Shown: piece by piece, positions 1 through 11,201 of the stretch
How the letters are laid out: every line of letters starts with the position of its first letter
How positions within the stretch are numbered: the stretch's first letter is position 1
Assembly (NCBI RefSeq): GCF_014805625.2
Contig: NW_023998476.1
Coordinates: 62,001 to 126,000, forward strand
Length of the DNA: 64,000 nt
Origin: Glossina fuscipes
Taxonomy: Eukaryota > Arthropoda > Insecta > Diptera > Glossinidae
Direction: 5' to 3'
The notes under the pieces: model-generated
Database searches by the model: none
Seen by the model: only the letters and a program-made list of their open reading frames with translations
What the model was told of the DNA's origin: nothing
Translations under genes and position numbers: made by a program

Positions 1-436
1 TAATTTTATTTTACATTAATAATTTAATAGTAAAACTCTTTATTGTTAGACTTGTTTCTCTAAGCTAAACTGACTAAGTCAATCAATTCAAGATCGCACA
101 GCGAATACGGTGCCTGGGGGATGTCGATAGTCGGCCAAAGTGGAGAAAGTCAGCATAGGCTACTTTTTGAATGTAACGAAAGCATATACATGCTCCGATA
201 TTTAACTTACAATCTCAGTTTTTATAACTTGTAAAGATCTTACTCTTAACAGTCGGACAGACATAGATAAATCGAATCTAAACCTCGACATAATTAAGTC
301 TGCATTCATTTCTGAATTCAAGTCTGTATTCATTTTTCATTCATTCTTTCAACTATTTTAAGCGAAATGAGAAAACAGTTGCTGCATTTCTAATTTCATG
401 GTGACTGGTAAGATTTACCCTATTCTTGCTACTCAC
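1..436 (-). other. Partial Vps35 intron
   Basis: Sequence after the donor of the last visible Vps35 exon (GTGAGT on the minus strand at 436-431). I see no coding similarity to the Vps35 C-terminus here. A stretch near 250-290 with a cggacagacatag motif resembles the dispersed repeats seen elsewhere in the window. Confidence 0.6.
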
Positions 437-2938
437 TTTGCGCTCCAGAAAAGTGCAGCACAAGCAACAACACCTCTGCATTGGTCTGGTTTCTTAAGGA
501 GTTTTGATGCCGCTAAAGCGCAATTAGTGCGTAGAGGTTCGGCGTTTTCTTCACTAAAGCAAGTCATTTGCTCAAATGTTGACATAATAAGTGTAATTGC
601 CGCTAGCTGCGCTTTCGAATCGGAAATTTCATCTTCATATAATGAAAAAGCCTGCGTCATAAATTCGTAGGCTACAGTTTCATGATTCGAGTGCCCAATC
701 ACGCCGATGACTAAGGCTCCTTGCAAATATAACCGCAGAGCTAATTCGGGCAATTCAGCCTTCGCTAAAGGTGAAATCGTTGAATGGCAATATTGTATAA
801 TCTTTTGACATTTCTTGTCCCAGTTCTCATCTTGATCAGCTATAGATTTATATCTATACGCTAGTTGATAAGCAGAAAAAATTAAAGGTGGCAAGACATG
901 CTTTATACGTTGACAGCCGCCTGCACCCAAGTGTTTTCGAGCTATTTGTAAGATTTTGTATTGCATGTCTGGTTCCTCTGATTTCATTAAATGTACAAAA
1001 CTAAAGAGAAAATGGATCGTAAGGAAAGGTATGCTTTTTTTGATATTTCCACCAGCTAACTTACCGAGCTACAATGCCTTGTTCTTCTGCAAATTCTTCA
1101 AGGTCGCCTATTTCAACATCATTTCTGTTGGCCAATTCTTCGTCATCTTTTATGAGTGGAGTAATTAAATTGAGTACAGCGTCCGCTTCATCGGCAGTAG
1201 GTATTAAGGTTTCGTATTCCAAAATATTCATAACAAGATATAGAGCCAATGTTTTCCGAGACGTATGATCGAATTTATCGAGAAGAGGACAAAAGTTGTT
1301 CAGTTGTATTATTGTTAAAACGTTATTGTAAAAGTCAATACATATGCGCAATAGGCGAGATAATTCCTGGTTGACCGACAGCATATGAGATATACTAAAA
1401 AAAAAAAAAAAAAAGTAGAAAGTGGCTTAACAAGGTCAATCAAGGTTTCGTTGTGCAAACATACTAGTGCATGTTGAGACGCTCTAAAATTTGTGTGGTT
1501 GTGCCTAACACTTTGTCGACATAATCAACGCGTTCTGGATAAACTTTCTGGGCTAGACTCAATAATGCCACTTGTAAAGATATAGTATCCTCCAGCGGCA
1601 TGTCGGTACGTGTCTGAAAAATGGCAATCTTTCATTATACATTTAATTTGCATTTATTTCACAAGTTTACTTGAACAACATTAGCCACTTGTGCGCTAAA
1701 AACGTCAAATAATTGCACTTCAGGCGGTATTATGGATTCGATATGAGTGCCGCTAGTCTGAATATAATACATTGCGTTTATTTAATAGAAAGAAAAGAAC
1801 AAACTTCCTCTTTTACCTTTCCACTTCGTTGATTGTAAGTCGCTAAGCGATCTATTAAGCAAATAATAATATTTTTTACATTCACGCCAACTTCTAATTG
1901 GGCGCACGACTTCAGGAATGGGTCTAAAGTTTGTAAGTGGAACTCATCCGGAAAGACTTGGATAATACATTCCATTAAATACTCTTGAGCTATAGCGTCA
2001 CGGCAACTAACTACTTGCTCTAATATTCCGGGCAAAATTAAACGTTGATAAATTTCGAGCGAAACTGATTCTAACTGTGATAAGCGAACCAAATTTGTGC
2101 CTACGAGAATTTTCAACTCCTCTCGCTCTTTTTCTCGTCTTGTTTTTTCGCTAGAATGACCTTGATGTTGCATGCGAACCCAAAGCTTGTTCATTTCAGC
2201 GAAATTCGTCAACACAAAATCAATTGCATCATAAACATTACCTATGAGAAATATTTATTAAAGTAGAATTTGTTAAAATAAGATGAAAAATTTCAAAATC
2301 TTGTTAACTGATCGCAATTCAAATACATCTTTTTTTGATCTTGCTGATGGAGGAGATCCATTACCTTCATGCTCATTTTTGGCTACTAAAGTATCGGGCA
2401 ATATATTACGCGTGCATTGCAACAAATAGTTACGTAGGAAGAGACCACGTAAAGGATGTTGTACACCGCTGCACATCTCTACCAAATCTTTAAGAATGCT
2501 ACGTTTCAACGAGGAATCCTTTTTGATATACACAATGCCCACTGTGATCAGAAGATACAATCTGGGCACAATTGTGTTGGTGTATTGAACTAATTCATAT
2601 AGATCGGGTTCTCTATTATTTTTTTTACCTAAATATACCGCAAACCAACTTTCTAAATGACAAAGTTCATCCGTAATGACCATATCTAAAAAACACATAC
2701 AAAAACGCTTAATTATGTATGAGAGACTTTTATTTATCTTTTTTTTCTTACACAATTCGTAGTAACTTTTCGGCGACAACATGGAAGTACGTAGCTCGCT
2801 AAGCATAAAAGTGGCACATTTTAAAGCATCCTGCATACGATCTTTGTCTAAAAAGTGATTCATTTGGAAAGCTTGCTTACGGGCAGCGTTAATGGCTTCC
2901 GCTAAAAGTTTTTCTTGGTCGTCTGCACTATTCGGCAT
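437..2938 (-). CDS. Vps35: Vps35, retromer complex core subunit (partial, C-terminus off the left edge)
   Basis: Retromer subunit that carries endosomal cargo back to the Golgi or plasma membrane, acting on the cytosolic face of endosomes. Exons in transcript order: 2938-2752, 2685-2365, 2241-1817, 1757-1671, 1613-1465, 1394-1065 and 1000-437; all junctions are GT-AG and all phases agree. The protein starts [20 protein letters not shown] and carries typical Vps35 stretches ([84 protein letters not shown]). About 687 codons are present; the family has about 800, so roughly 110-120 C-terminal residues lie beyond base 1. The start codon matches the family N-terminus and is preceded three bases upstream by an acceptor (ttttcag), so there should be an untranslated 5' exon that I could not place. 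Intron 1 (2686-2751) is 66 nt with no in-frame stop, so reading straight through gives a false insertion of 22 residues. Confidence 0.96.
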
Positions 2939-4958
2939 TGTCTGAAAATGATTTATAACTATTAACCAAGTAGTCTCTTAAACTGAAGGAAAAAATGTTC
3001 AGTAAGGGCTGTACTGGAATTATTGCATATTTGTTCGAGAATTCCTTTTTAGTATCTTTTATGTTTTTATATTTGATCAAGGAATGTGCCGCATAAATTT
3101 AGGCTAGATCGTGGTCAGAAAGGATTGTAGAAAAAACTGCGAAGCCGGCGTGCGCTAGTAAAAATACGTTGTCCTAAAAACTGACAATGCGAGTAAGATC
3201 CATAGCAGTAGTATTTATCTAAGCATGTATGTATATTATTTGTGCGCTTTTCCGCAAATATGACAATTGCCTTATCGTTGTTGTCATATGTTTTCACTGT
3301 AATCTCCCTCTCACTGTACGTCTTCTCTATTTTCATTGTCTGTGAATAATCGGGCAGCGATGAAATGCCTTTATACGTTACGCTTCTCATCTCTACGTAA
3401 ATCAGTTGCAAATTTCAAATTTCGTACTCTTACTCTCTTGCTGCTCATATGGAAAACGATTCAAAAAGTCAGTAAAGCCTTATGGAATTTCGTCCATATG
3501 TTAAGTATGTAAGCAGTGCTATTGTTCCTCCTTTTGCAATTAATATAAACTTCAGCTTTTTATGTCCACACAAATAATCATTAACACAGGATGTAGTGTT
3601 GTACCGCTCAACATAGTGCAGATAAGAAGTGAAGTGTTTTCTTCAAACTAAATTTGTTTTAAATTAGTTGTAAACAGGGCGAAGAAAATATTTTTGTGGT
3701 TCTATTATGTGTCCGTTTCCAGTGATGTGTGGGTTCACTTATATAAAATTTATCAAGTTTTGTTTTAAAAGTACTCGGCGTAATCGGCAATAGAAGGAGG
3801 GTCTCTGCTACTAATGACAACGGCAATTATTGTTTTGTTTTCTCGACAAAACGGCTTATAATTTTAAAAGCAAATTTGGTAAAATCGACCCATTGTGGAG
3901 AACAACTTACCATAATTGTGGAATGAATAGAAGAAACTGCAAGCAAATTACGATATAAATTAAAAATCTTTCCTCTCAACTTTTTTACAAACTTTTCAAT
4001 TTAATATTGCCGCTGTACACAAATTTTTTCCTTTTTCGGTATTTAACCGAAGGATTGTTTTTAGAGTTACTAAGGTTACGAACGCAATTTTATGAAGACC
4101 TACACTGGTATTGCTTCAAACATCTTATTATGTCTACAATCACTTCTTTATAGTTCACAATCATCACACGTATACATCTATGCATACGTATGTATCATGA
4201 TTATGTGTATTCATATATGTATAAATATAAGTGGGCTTATAAACTGACGAACCGCGTGAAAGATGATTGCGCCCCGAATCTTGGCCGTTTTCAAGATATA
4301 CTCAACGTGCACGTTTGTTATGTTCCCTATGAGGAACTGGGAAATTCATTTTTAATTGTAAGTTAAATTTTTACATGCCCTATTTATGCACATTTTCGCT
4401 GTACCAAAATTAAAATTTTTTTTTGGTTGATAAATATGCAATGTGAATTTCATTAATACGTTTTTTGCGTGGTTTTTTCGAAAAATATTTAGAGTTTTTT
4501 CATCTTGCACGACTTTTGAAAGTTTTGGAATGTATGCTCAAACGCACCTTATATTCTTTGTATATTTTTGTACTGTTTTCTAAGGCAGAAAACGATAACG
4601 ACTGTATTTGAATTCAAATTTCTTCTTAAAATCTTCAATATTAATTTTAGATTTGAAATCATCAATTAAATGGCTTGGTGAAGTTTCATTTTAAATCAAA
4701 ATGGTCTTTGCGAATGCCCACAACTTTTAATATTAGATCAAAGAAAGATCTACAGATTGGCTTTTATTGGGGGAATTACTTTATCTGGTAACAAATATCT
4801 GCACGAATAGTTCCGTAAAAACATTATTACTATAATTTGTTTAATAATTTACGCAATATACTTGGTAACTCTCCATATGTCAAGTAAGAGTTACTTTTAT
4901 TTGTTGACTTATTTAAATTATTAGTTATGATTGGATTTTAATAAAAGAAAAATTAAAA
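2939..4958. other. AT-rich intergenic region between Vps35 and the MADF-BESS gene
   Basis: It should hold the untranslated first exon and promoter of Vps35 (minus strand), because an acceptor sits just upstream of its ATG. I could not assign either. The only coding-like signal is a short ORF at 4263-4355 on the plus strand, listed separately. Otherwise the sequence is AT-rich with no recognisable repeat array. Confidence 0.5.
4263..4355 (+). CDS. Candidate small ORF, 30 residues, unknown
   Basis: An ATG-initiated ORF of 30 codons with mixed, protein-like composition (begins MIAPRILAVFKIYSTCTF, ends NWEIHF, then TAA). It stands out because it is less AT-rich than its surroundings. A second frame through the same bases is also open and runs into a GTAAGT at 4358, so the region could instead be an exon of a spliced transcript in another frame. 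I do not recognise either product. Function is unknown and coding status is unproven. Confidence 0.2.
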   Translation: MIAPRILAVFKIYSTCTFVMFPMRNWEIHF

Positions 4959-5693
4959 ATGGATTTAAATATTCGAATTATTGAAGCTGTTCGAAATTGT
5001 CCTGACTTGTATAAAGTGAATGGAATCAACCTTGAAAACAGAAAGGAAAGTTGGAGACTGTTAGCGGAAAAACTAGGAATGAAAGGTGTTTTGAGCGTAA
5101 TAGAAAAAAGTGAAACAAATTTTTAAGAATTTCTCTTCAAAACAGAGCAATATTTAAAAATACGATGGCATTCTTTGGTGCAGAGATATCAACGCGACAA
5201 TAACTTTAAATATCGCGATAAAATGAGATTTTTGCAGATTGTTAAACCTAAAATTACGCAGGCGAAAACTGAACCAGAATTTCTAATAACACGGAATAAT
5301 CTTTTAGAAAAACCGAAAAAGGAATATGTTTTTGTAGAAGTTGAAAATTTTAAGAAATTTGAGACTGAACATCTATGCGTCGTTACAAGTGCAGCGCATA
5401 GTTCCCAAAAGCCTACAAAAGAAGAAAAATGTGTTAAATCCGAATCTGAAATCAAGCATTCTACTAATTTATTAGCAAAGGATGGGCAGACGACTCGAAG
5501 AGAATGCATAAATATAACTGCAACAACTTCTTCATTACCGATTAGAAGAATGGAACAAGAAACGCAAAGCAAAAGCGATAATAGATGTGAGGATGATATT
5601 TTTGGAGAATTAGTCACAGTTATGTTGAAACGTATGGGTGAGGACAAAAAACGTAATGTTAAAAAAGAAATTATGAACTTATTATTAACTTAA
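4959..5693 (+). CDS. MADF-BESS domain protein (putative DNA-binding transcription regulator)
   Basis: Two exons, 4959-5085 and 5146-5693, separated by a 60-nt GT-AG intron (phase 1; the split codon becomes Glu). The product is 224 residues. Residues about 5-70 form a MADF domain, a Myb/SANT-like fold: IIEAVRNCPDLYKVNGI, then ESWRLLAEKLGMKEQYLKIRW, then HSLVQRYQRD. The last 35 residues fit a BESS motif (EDDIFGELVTVMLKRMGEDK). Both domains are common in fly nuclear proteins related to Adf1 and Dip3: MADF binds DNA and BESS mediates protein-protein contacts. The middle is Lys/Glu/Ser/Thr-rich and probably disordered. The ATG is the first in frame and sits just before the MADF domain. No disruption is visible. 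Fly MADF-BESS genes form large, fast-evolving families, so I do not assign an orthologue. Confidence 0.85.
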
Positions 5694-6100
5694 CAAAATT
5701 ATAAAATGAAACTCATTTAGTTGGAACCAATTTTAAATGTTTATTCAGTTTGTTCCACTTAAAACGCGTACTATTTCCACGGCCTTGCCTGTGCAAGCAA
5801 AAATGCAGGCCCTTTCTGGCAAATGTAGCAAAAAGGGTATCATATGCAGAACCAAAAATATTTTTAGGGAAATCAAAGAAAATAATGCACACAGGGAGCA
5901 CAGGTCGCCACATATCTCAGAGGACATATAAATCTGAAATTTTATTAATATAAAAACGAAAAAGGGCGATAAATATATTGTTAAAGAGTTACAAGTTTAT
6001 CTACACATTAAAAGGAGGATAATCTATGTTCAAGTTGTACTAGCGGTAGTGGAAAAATTATAGCTCTATTCCGATAAGCAATTAAAAAATAAAAAAAGTC
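5694..6100. other. AT-rich intergenic, no gene seen
   Basis: 3' flank of the MADF-BESS gene. Short overlapping ORFs at 5713-5953 occur on both strands and look like chance openings. No polyadenylation signal could be assigned with confidence. Confidence 0.4.
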
Positions 6101-7190
6101 TTAGATAGAGGCATGCCTATAGTCGTCGAGAATGTATCTGCTTAATACCCGCTCTTATCTGTGGGCCGTAATTTCTTTTTCCTTTCCAATTAATTTGGTT
6201 TGGTTTAGTAATAATAACTATATAATAACATTTTCTAATATAATTAGTTAATTGAGGTGCCAATAAAATTTTAAAGTCTCTTGCGGCAAAGTAATTAATA
6301 AATAACTTCTTTGGTGTACTTTGGAAGTAAACGTAGACGTAAACGCGATAGCAATTATAAGTTGTGGACGGATCTGATGGCCATTTAAATCTACCGAAAT
6401 TACCAAGTGTTTTAATACAGTGCGGATATTCATTCCACAACCTAACGGCAAAGTAGCCGCGATGTTATCATCAGGCAGAATTAAACGCATCGCCTCTACC
6501 GATCTACCAAGCACCATTTTCTCATGTAAATAACCAGCGGATGAGCTTGTGCAAAAAAAAGAGTAGAATCCAGTTATTGAGGTATGTTTGGAGGTCGGAA
6601 GCAAGAATTGAGATATTCTTTCATATTTCCATTTATTAAAAACGTATCCTGCACAGATGTTAGTAAAGCCTTCCAATCCATCGCTAGAGAGAAATATATA
6701 TTTACATAATAAGATATAAGCGGCGCGACGAGACCTTCAATGGGCCTCAGTTTAGTGATAACGGGAACATAAGATGAAAAAAGCCACATCTTCCTCAAAA
6801 TATGATGTATACGCATGGCAATAATTGGCATGAATGATCCACAGCTCTCATACGGGAATTGAGCTTATAACCAAGATTAGATGCCTGACAAACAAGTTCG
6901 ATCTCCTCATCGCGCGTCTTAACAGGAGGCAGGGATTTAACATCATAACCAACTATGGCTTTAGTTTGTCTAGTATTTATCTTTAAGTTATTAGGATTGG
7001 ACTAGAGAGAAATACGATCTAGAACTTCATTAATACGTTGGACAAGAGATAGATCTGTACTAAATTTCTATATGTAAAGCGTAGATGTCTAGAACATTAG
7101 TAAAGAATGAAGAGCTGATGGAGTAAGCGAAGAGTTATATTGCAGAGAAACAACAGCCATTAAGTAGAAACCGGCGAACACAGTTCTAAA
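6100..7190 (-). mobile_element. Decayed non-LTR retrotransposon (LINE) reverse transcriptase fragment
   Basis: Reading the minus strand across stops and frameshifts gives pieces typical of the reverse transcriptase of jockey/CR1-like LINEs. First comes DLSLVQRINEVLDRISL followed by a conserved LKINTRQTKAI (the usual L-x-NxxKTKAI motif). Then come VCQASNLGYKLNSRMRAV and, near 6450-6370, FAVRLWNEYPHCIKTLGNF (the usual C-terminal RLWNxLP motif). Multiple in-frame stops and frame changes show it is dead. I saw no target-site duplication or poly-A tail. Confidence 0.7.
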
Positions 7191-7454
7191 TCCTTGCAGT
7201 CGTTAAATCCTTTTGTTTACTTTCATTATTTTTTTACAGTCAATCCTGAATATGTAATACTTTACATTATACATTAGTCTAATATCTCAAGTCCTTTGCA
7301 TATATGCATTTCTTTTGAGAATACATCTGATTTACCGATCGGCAGTGTATTAATATCTCTTTTGCTTTCGACGGCAACTGCGCCTTTCTGGCATATCATA
7401 ATCATAATAAAAATATATTCAATTCTGTTAATAGCAGTATTAGTATCTAATATT

Positions 7455-7600
7455 TCTTTATTTTTTATTAATAAATGTATGTTTTCATATAAAATTTCTT
7501 AATTTCTTCAATTTTACAATATTTTTTATTAATAAATGTATGTTTTCATATAAAATTGCTTAATTTCTTCAATTTTATTTTTTTTAATTTCATTAATAAA
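7455..7600. repeat. 61-bp tandem duplication in AT-rich DNA
   Basis: The stretch around ataaatgtatgttttcatat occurs at 7471 and again at 7532, an offset of 61 bp, with near-identical flanks (ttaatttcttcaatttta). A degenerate continuation follows to about 7600. This is a simple local duplication. Confidence 0.8.
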
Positions 7601-8760
7601 TAAATAAATGTGTTCGTTCACATATCAATCAAAGTTTTTAGTAAAGATTCCATACAGCAGGAAACAAGTGGCCTAGAAGCATAAACAAAATAGATATGTT
7701 GCGGGAAGAATTTTTCCGAGCTGTTGTTTATATTCATAGAAAGGTATTTAGGTTTTGTTCATTTTCATAGAAAGGTGTGCGTTTATTGTTTGCTTTCATA
7801 GAAATGTGAGTAACTTTTGGTTCGTTTCATTCGTTTCGCATTAACATTATAAATTTCACATTTATTAAAAACATCTCTGTGCTCTCTGTATTCTTGGTAT
7901 GGTACTTTTTATGAAACATGTGAAGAGGAAAATAGAATAACGTACCTGTGATAAATCTAATATGAACACTATTGTCGCCAAAATGCTAGATGACTGTTAT
8001 CAATTGAAATGCCGACGGCAAGTTTTTATTTTGCAATGAATATGTTTAAAACAAATTTTTTTACTTATAAAGCTGGCGGCTTTGCAAATTAAACGATCTG
8101 GCAATTTAAGTTGTTAGTTGGGCATTCAACCATTTTGAGGATAGTATGCGCTTTGTCAAAAAAAAAAAACGTAAAGCATAGAATACGTATTCTAAAAGTT
8201 TTATTACAATATATCATTGCACCATAACTCTTAATTAATTTCAATTAAGTAGTTGTTAGCGAGTAACAAAATTCGAAGTTCGCTCATTTATTTACTCTCT
8301 AAAGTAACAAAATTCGAATTTCGCATTTTAACAGAATTGAATCTGTGTTTGACAGAATTGAATCTTTGTTTTGCCGACGGCCTTGCATATTAACACAATT
8401 GAATCTTTTTTTCCTGTTAAGTTGGGCATTTAACATAGCTGATTGGCGTTACCGTTTAAGTTGTTAAGTTGGGCTTTTAACCATTTATTTATTATAAGCG
8501 ACTCTGTGCTTTGCCTTTCAGCAGGGAATTTAGCGACGGCTTTGTTTAATGTGATAATAAAAATTATGCCGGTCTAATTTTAGGCTAACTTGTAAAATTA
8601 TTATTATTATAAATTTAGCCAGAGAATAAATTCTTTTCTCTTAAAGCTCTAGCATCAAAAAAAACTCAACTGCACTTGAGATTTGAACCCACGACATTGA
8701 ATTGAAAAACAAAGAAATATTAGATACTAATAATGCTATTAACAGAAGTGAATATATTTT
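7600..8760. other. AT-rich region with small internal repeats, no gene
   Basis: Contains several short repeated words: gtaacaaaattcgaa twice (about 8263-8320), cagaattgaatct twice (about 8332-8370), and three gttgggcNtt-type blocks at about 8115, 8420 and 8470. It may be an old MITE or another decayed element, but no terminal repeats were found. Confidence 0.4.
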
Positions 8761-8779
8761 TACAGGGTAAGCCAGGATC

Positions 8780-9420
8780 TCTTGGAGAGGTTTTTCTGTA
8801 AGATGGCGCCATCACACAGAAAACGCACCAAATGGGCGGTGGAAATAACGCAGCTGGTCGCACGGCTAATGAAATCGCAGAACAACCAACGATTACCATA
8901 TTATAGAAAAGACGATTACACGGTGGAAGACCAGGCCGAAGAAGACTTTCTACCATTCGGCCTGAAAGGCGTGGTATTTGACGACACAGCCACCGACCAA
9001 CTAACTAACAAGGAGCAGGACTACATCAAGCTGCTCGCGGACTACGGAATAGCTCTGTAGATACGTGAGAAGTTAGGATGCGAAGCATGCCTGAACTACC
9101 TAACGCTGAGAAAAGAAGATGGCTGCGAAGAAACGAGCGATGGCATCGTCGCCAAGGACAAGAGACTATGTCAACCTCGACCACGAATATCTCGAACCTG
9201 AGTTCCCAAATCCTGAAGTCTATGACGCTTGCGATATTTACGTCGTCGTTATGCAGAAAAATATAGTGGAACGGAGAGAGCGCGGTAAGCGCATGCAGGC
9301 AACAATAGTGGCACGCCTTGCCTTCTTCGGGGAAGCAGGCTCCTGTACTAACGGAATAAGCCATCGAGCAAATGTCCTCGGTTTCATCATCCAATTGACA
9401 CTAAGAGGAAAGAACTGAGT
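8780..9420 (+). pseudogene. Transposase-like relic (tentatively P-element/THAP9-like C-terminal part)
   Basis: A GC-richer island in which two frames, joined by a frameshift, give continuous protein-like sequence. The first part (8782-9057, then past an in-frame TAG) reads DQLTNKEQDYIKLLADYG followed by REKLGCEACLNYL. The second (9119-9415) reads YLEPEFPNPEVYDACDIYV and ends near SHRANVLGFIIQLTLRG. A basic start, a Cys-x2-Cys block and a later His near the end loosely recall the C-terminal part of P-element/THAP9 transposases, but this is a weak resemblance. An in-frame stop and a frame change argue for a pseudogene. It could also be an unrecognised host exon. Confidence 0.35.
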
Positions 9421-11201
9421 GCAACCACCAGTTACCAATGTGTTATCGTTTTAAAGGTCCCGAAGAAATTTATCAAGGGAAAATTCGGGAAATGCGAGAA
9501 CACCAGCAAAATGATGGTAATTAAATTGTTTAGAGAAGGAAAATCGAGCGGCGAATACAGCAAAGTAAAGCTAATTATAATTTTATATAAATATATTTAT
9601 AAATTACTACATTTTTTTTCTAACTTACATGCTTATTTGTATTTAATTTTGGATAAAAAGACAAATATAAGCCGTTCAATGCCGCCCATAGGTAATTATA
9701 GGGCTAAGGTAATTATAATGTTACATATGTATATTTCCAAATTTCTTATTATTATTCCATTTTACATTAGAATAAAATCAAGTCCAGCTATCCGGTCGCC
9801 GCCTCATATCGATGAAAATTCGCTCTATACCAAAGGTAGGTTTGCATTTATCTTTACTTGTTATTATTACAATTTATTCATTTCTTTTCATTTTATTTTA
9901 GATTAAAGAACAAGAATACGTCATCTGAGAGTAATCCTTCTTTAGCCGCTCCCTCACAGTTACAAGGTTAATGTTATTATGTGAATCTCGATCCAGGCCA
10001 ACACATTCGCGCTTCTCGAATGGTGCTGCGAGTAAATTGCACTTTCCCAGCTTTTGACGTGATCTCTTCGATCAAGTCTGAGCTTTGAAACCGTTCACGA
10101 TCATGCCATTGCTTCTGCAGCGAAATTTTCAAAGACTCCGGGTCGACATTCTTGTTGATGTCTGCTTTTGTTTCATCACTTTTATGTTTATTTTCAGGAT
10201 TGTCTATCATAGGCGCCTCAGAACTAATCACTTCAACCTTTGCAAACTGTGCGAAAGTTGCTTACCTGACGCAGGATGTCCTCTAGTCTTTTCCTTGATA
10301 TTGCCAATCATATCCGACAATTCCCCAATTTCTTTGCCATTCATTTCTGCTCCTTCCTACAACTTACTATCGACCACTTTGCTATTTTAACCTCCAATGC
10401 CATTTTCAAAATCTACTAACATATTGTTATGAAATTCGCTTTTACTAAGATAAAGCCCGTATCACTAGATCGTGGTTATTTTCATCAAGAGAAATGCACT
10501 TCAAAGTTCTTTTATTTTACTACTTTGTCTTTCATAACAGTAGAAATATTTATCTACAATTTATTTTGGCTGCACTCTCAACTTCTACGTTCTTGCCATA
10601 CTAACTTTACTTTTCACAAATATTCTATTTATATACAGTTTAACAAGCATACTTACTATACCTAAATTTATGGTTTTATTTCTAATCCCAGCCTGGTTTT
10701 TCCGCTAATCGTTTTCATCGGCCTGCACCTGCACGAGGCGCCTGCGAATGCTCAGTTGGTTTTTCCTTCTTTAGGGAATTTATTATTACGAAAATTACTT
10801 AGCTGATGTTAACTGAATTTGGGATTTTCGTAACGATATTATAAATTTCGACTTCGTTCTCTTTCATAGACTTGAGTCATTCTTCACTAAACTCTTTCAG
10901 CCTCACTCTGTTCTTGTCTACTGTTTCTATTGCACATTTACAAATAAGCAATATGCTACGTTATTTACATTTTATATATATAATAAAAAGTACAAATTTT
11001 TTTTTTACTTTTAGATGGATGACGCGATGTCCTGACAAGAAAATTTACATTATCATGTATGTTTGTAATATGTATTAAATTTTTTAACCGATTTCCACTT
11101 GCCCTTCAGAAACAATTATTGAAGATCTTTGTCGTGTTATGGCCGGCGTCTCCGCACAGAATATCGAGTTATTGTGGAGAGTAATTGTCCAGCTGTGTTA
11201 G
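9405..11201 (+). CDS. Possible multi-exon gene of unknown function (exon chain)
   Basis: Four consecutive segments have matching splice phases: one ending at 9516 (YRFKGPEEIYQGKIREM...), 9661-9691, 9771-9839 (SSPAIRSPPHIDENSLY) and 9902 onward (NTSSESNPSLAAPSQLQ). The last can either stop at TAA 9969-9971 or use the donor at 9967. In the latter case it joins in phase to 11110-11201, after a good acceptor (cccttcag), which encodes ETIIEDLCRVMAGVSAQNIE before a TAG. The LTR-gag relic at 9977-10835 would then lie inside that last intron. I do not recognise the protein; it is Ser/Pro-rich in the middle. The first exon boundary is uncertain, since the frame opens only after 9402. Consistent phases are the only support. 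Confidence 0.3.
9977..10344 (-). mobile_element. LTR-retrotransposon gag fragment (relic)
   Basis: Minus-strand reading from ATG 10344 gives MNGKEIGELSDMIGNIKEKT. After a one-base frame change near 10250 it continues as an 84-residue ORF (10231-9977) rich in Lys, Asp and Glu. It lies immediately downstream, in this orientation, of an LTR copy (10835-10425), which is where the start of gag is expected. No RT, protease or second LTR follows, so this is a 5'-end fragment. The gag call rests on position and composition rather than on a domain I can name. Confidence 0.45.
10425..10835 (-). repeat. LTR copy 1 (about 411 bp)
   Basis: Begins TGTTATGAAATTCGC on the plus strand and ends TTTTCGTAACG, so the ends form the inverted TGTTACGAAA repeat with two mutations. 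It is clearly homologous along its length to 57361-57750, sharing blocks such as caatttattttggc, tattctatttatatac and tgcgaatg. Orientation is set by the neighbouring gag-like ORF. Confidence 0.7.
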
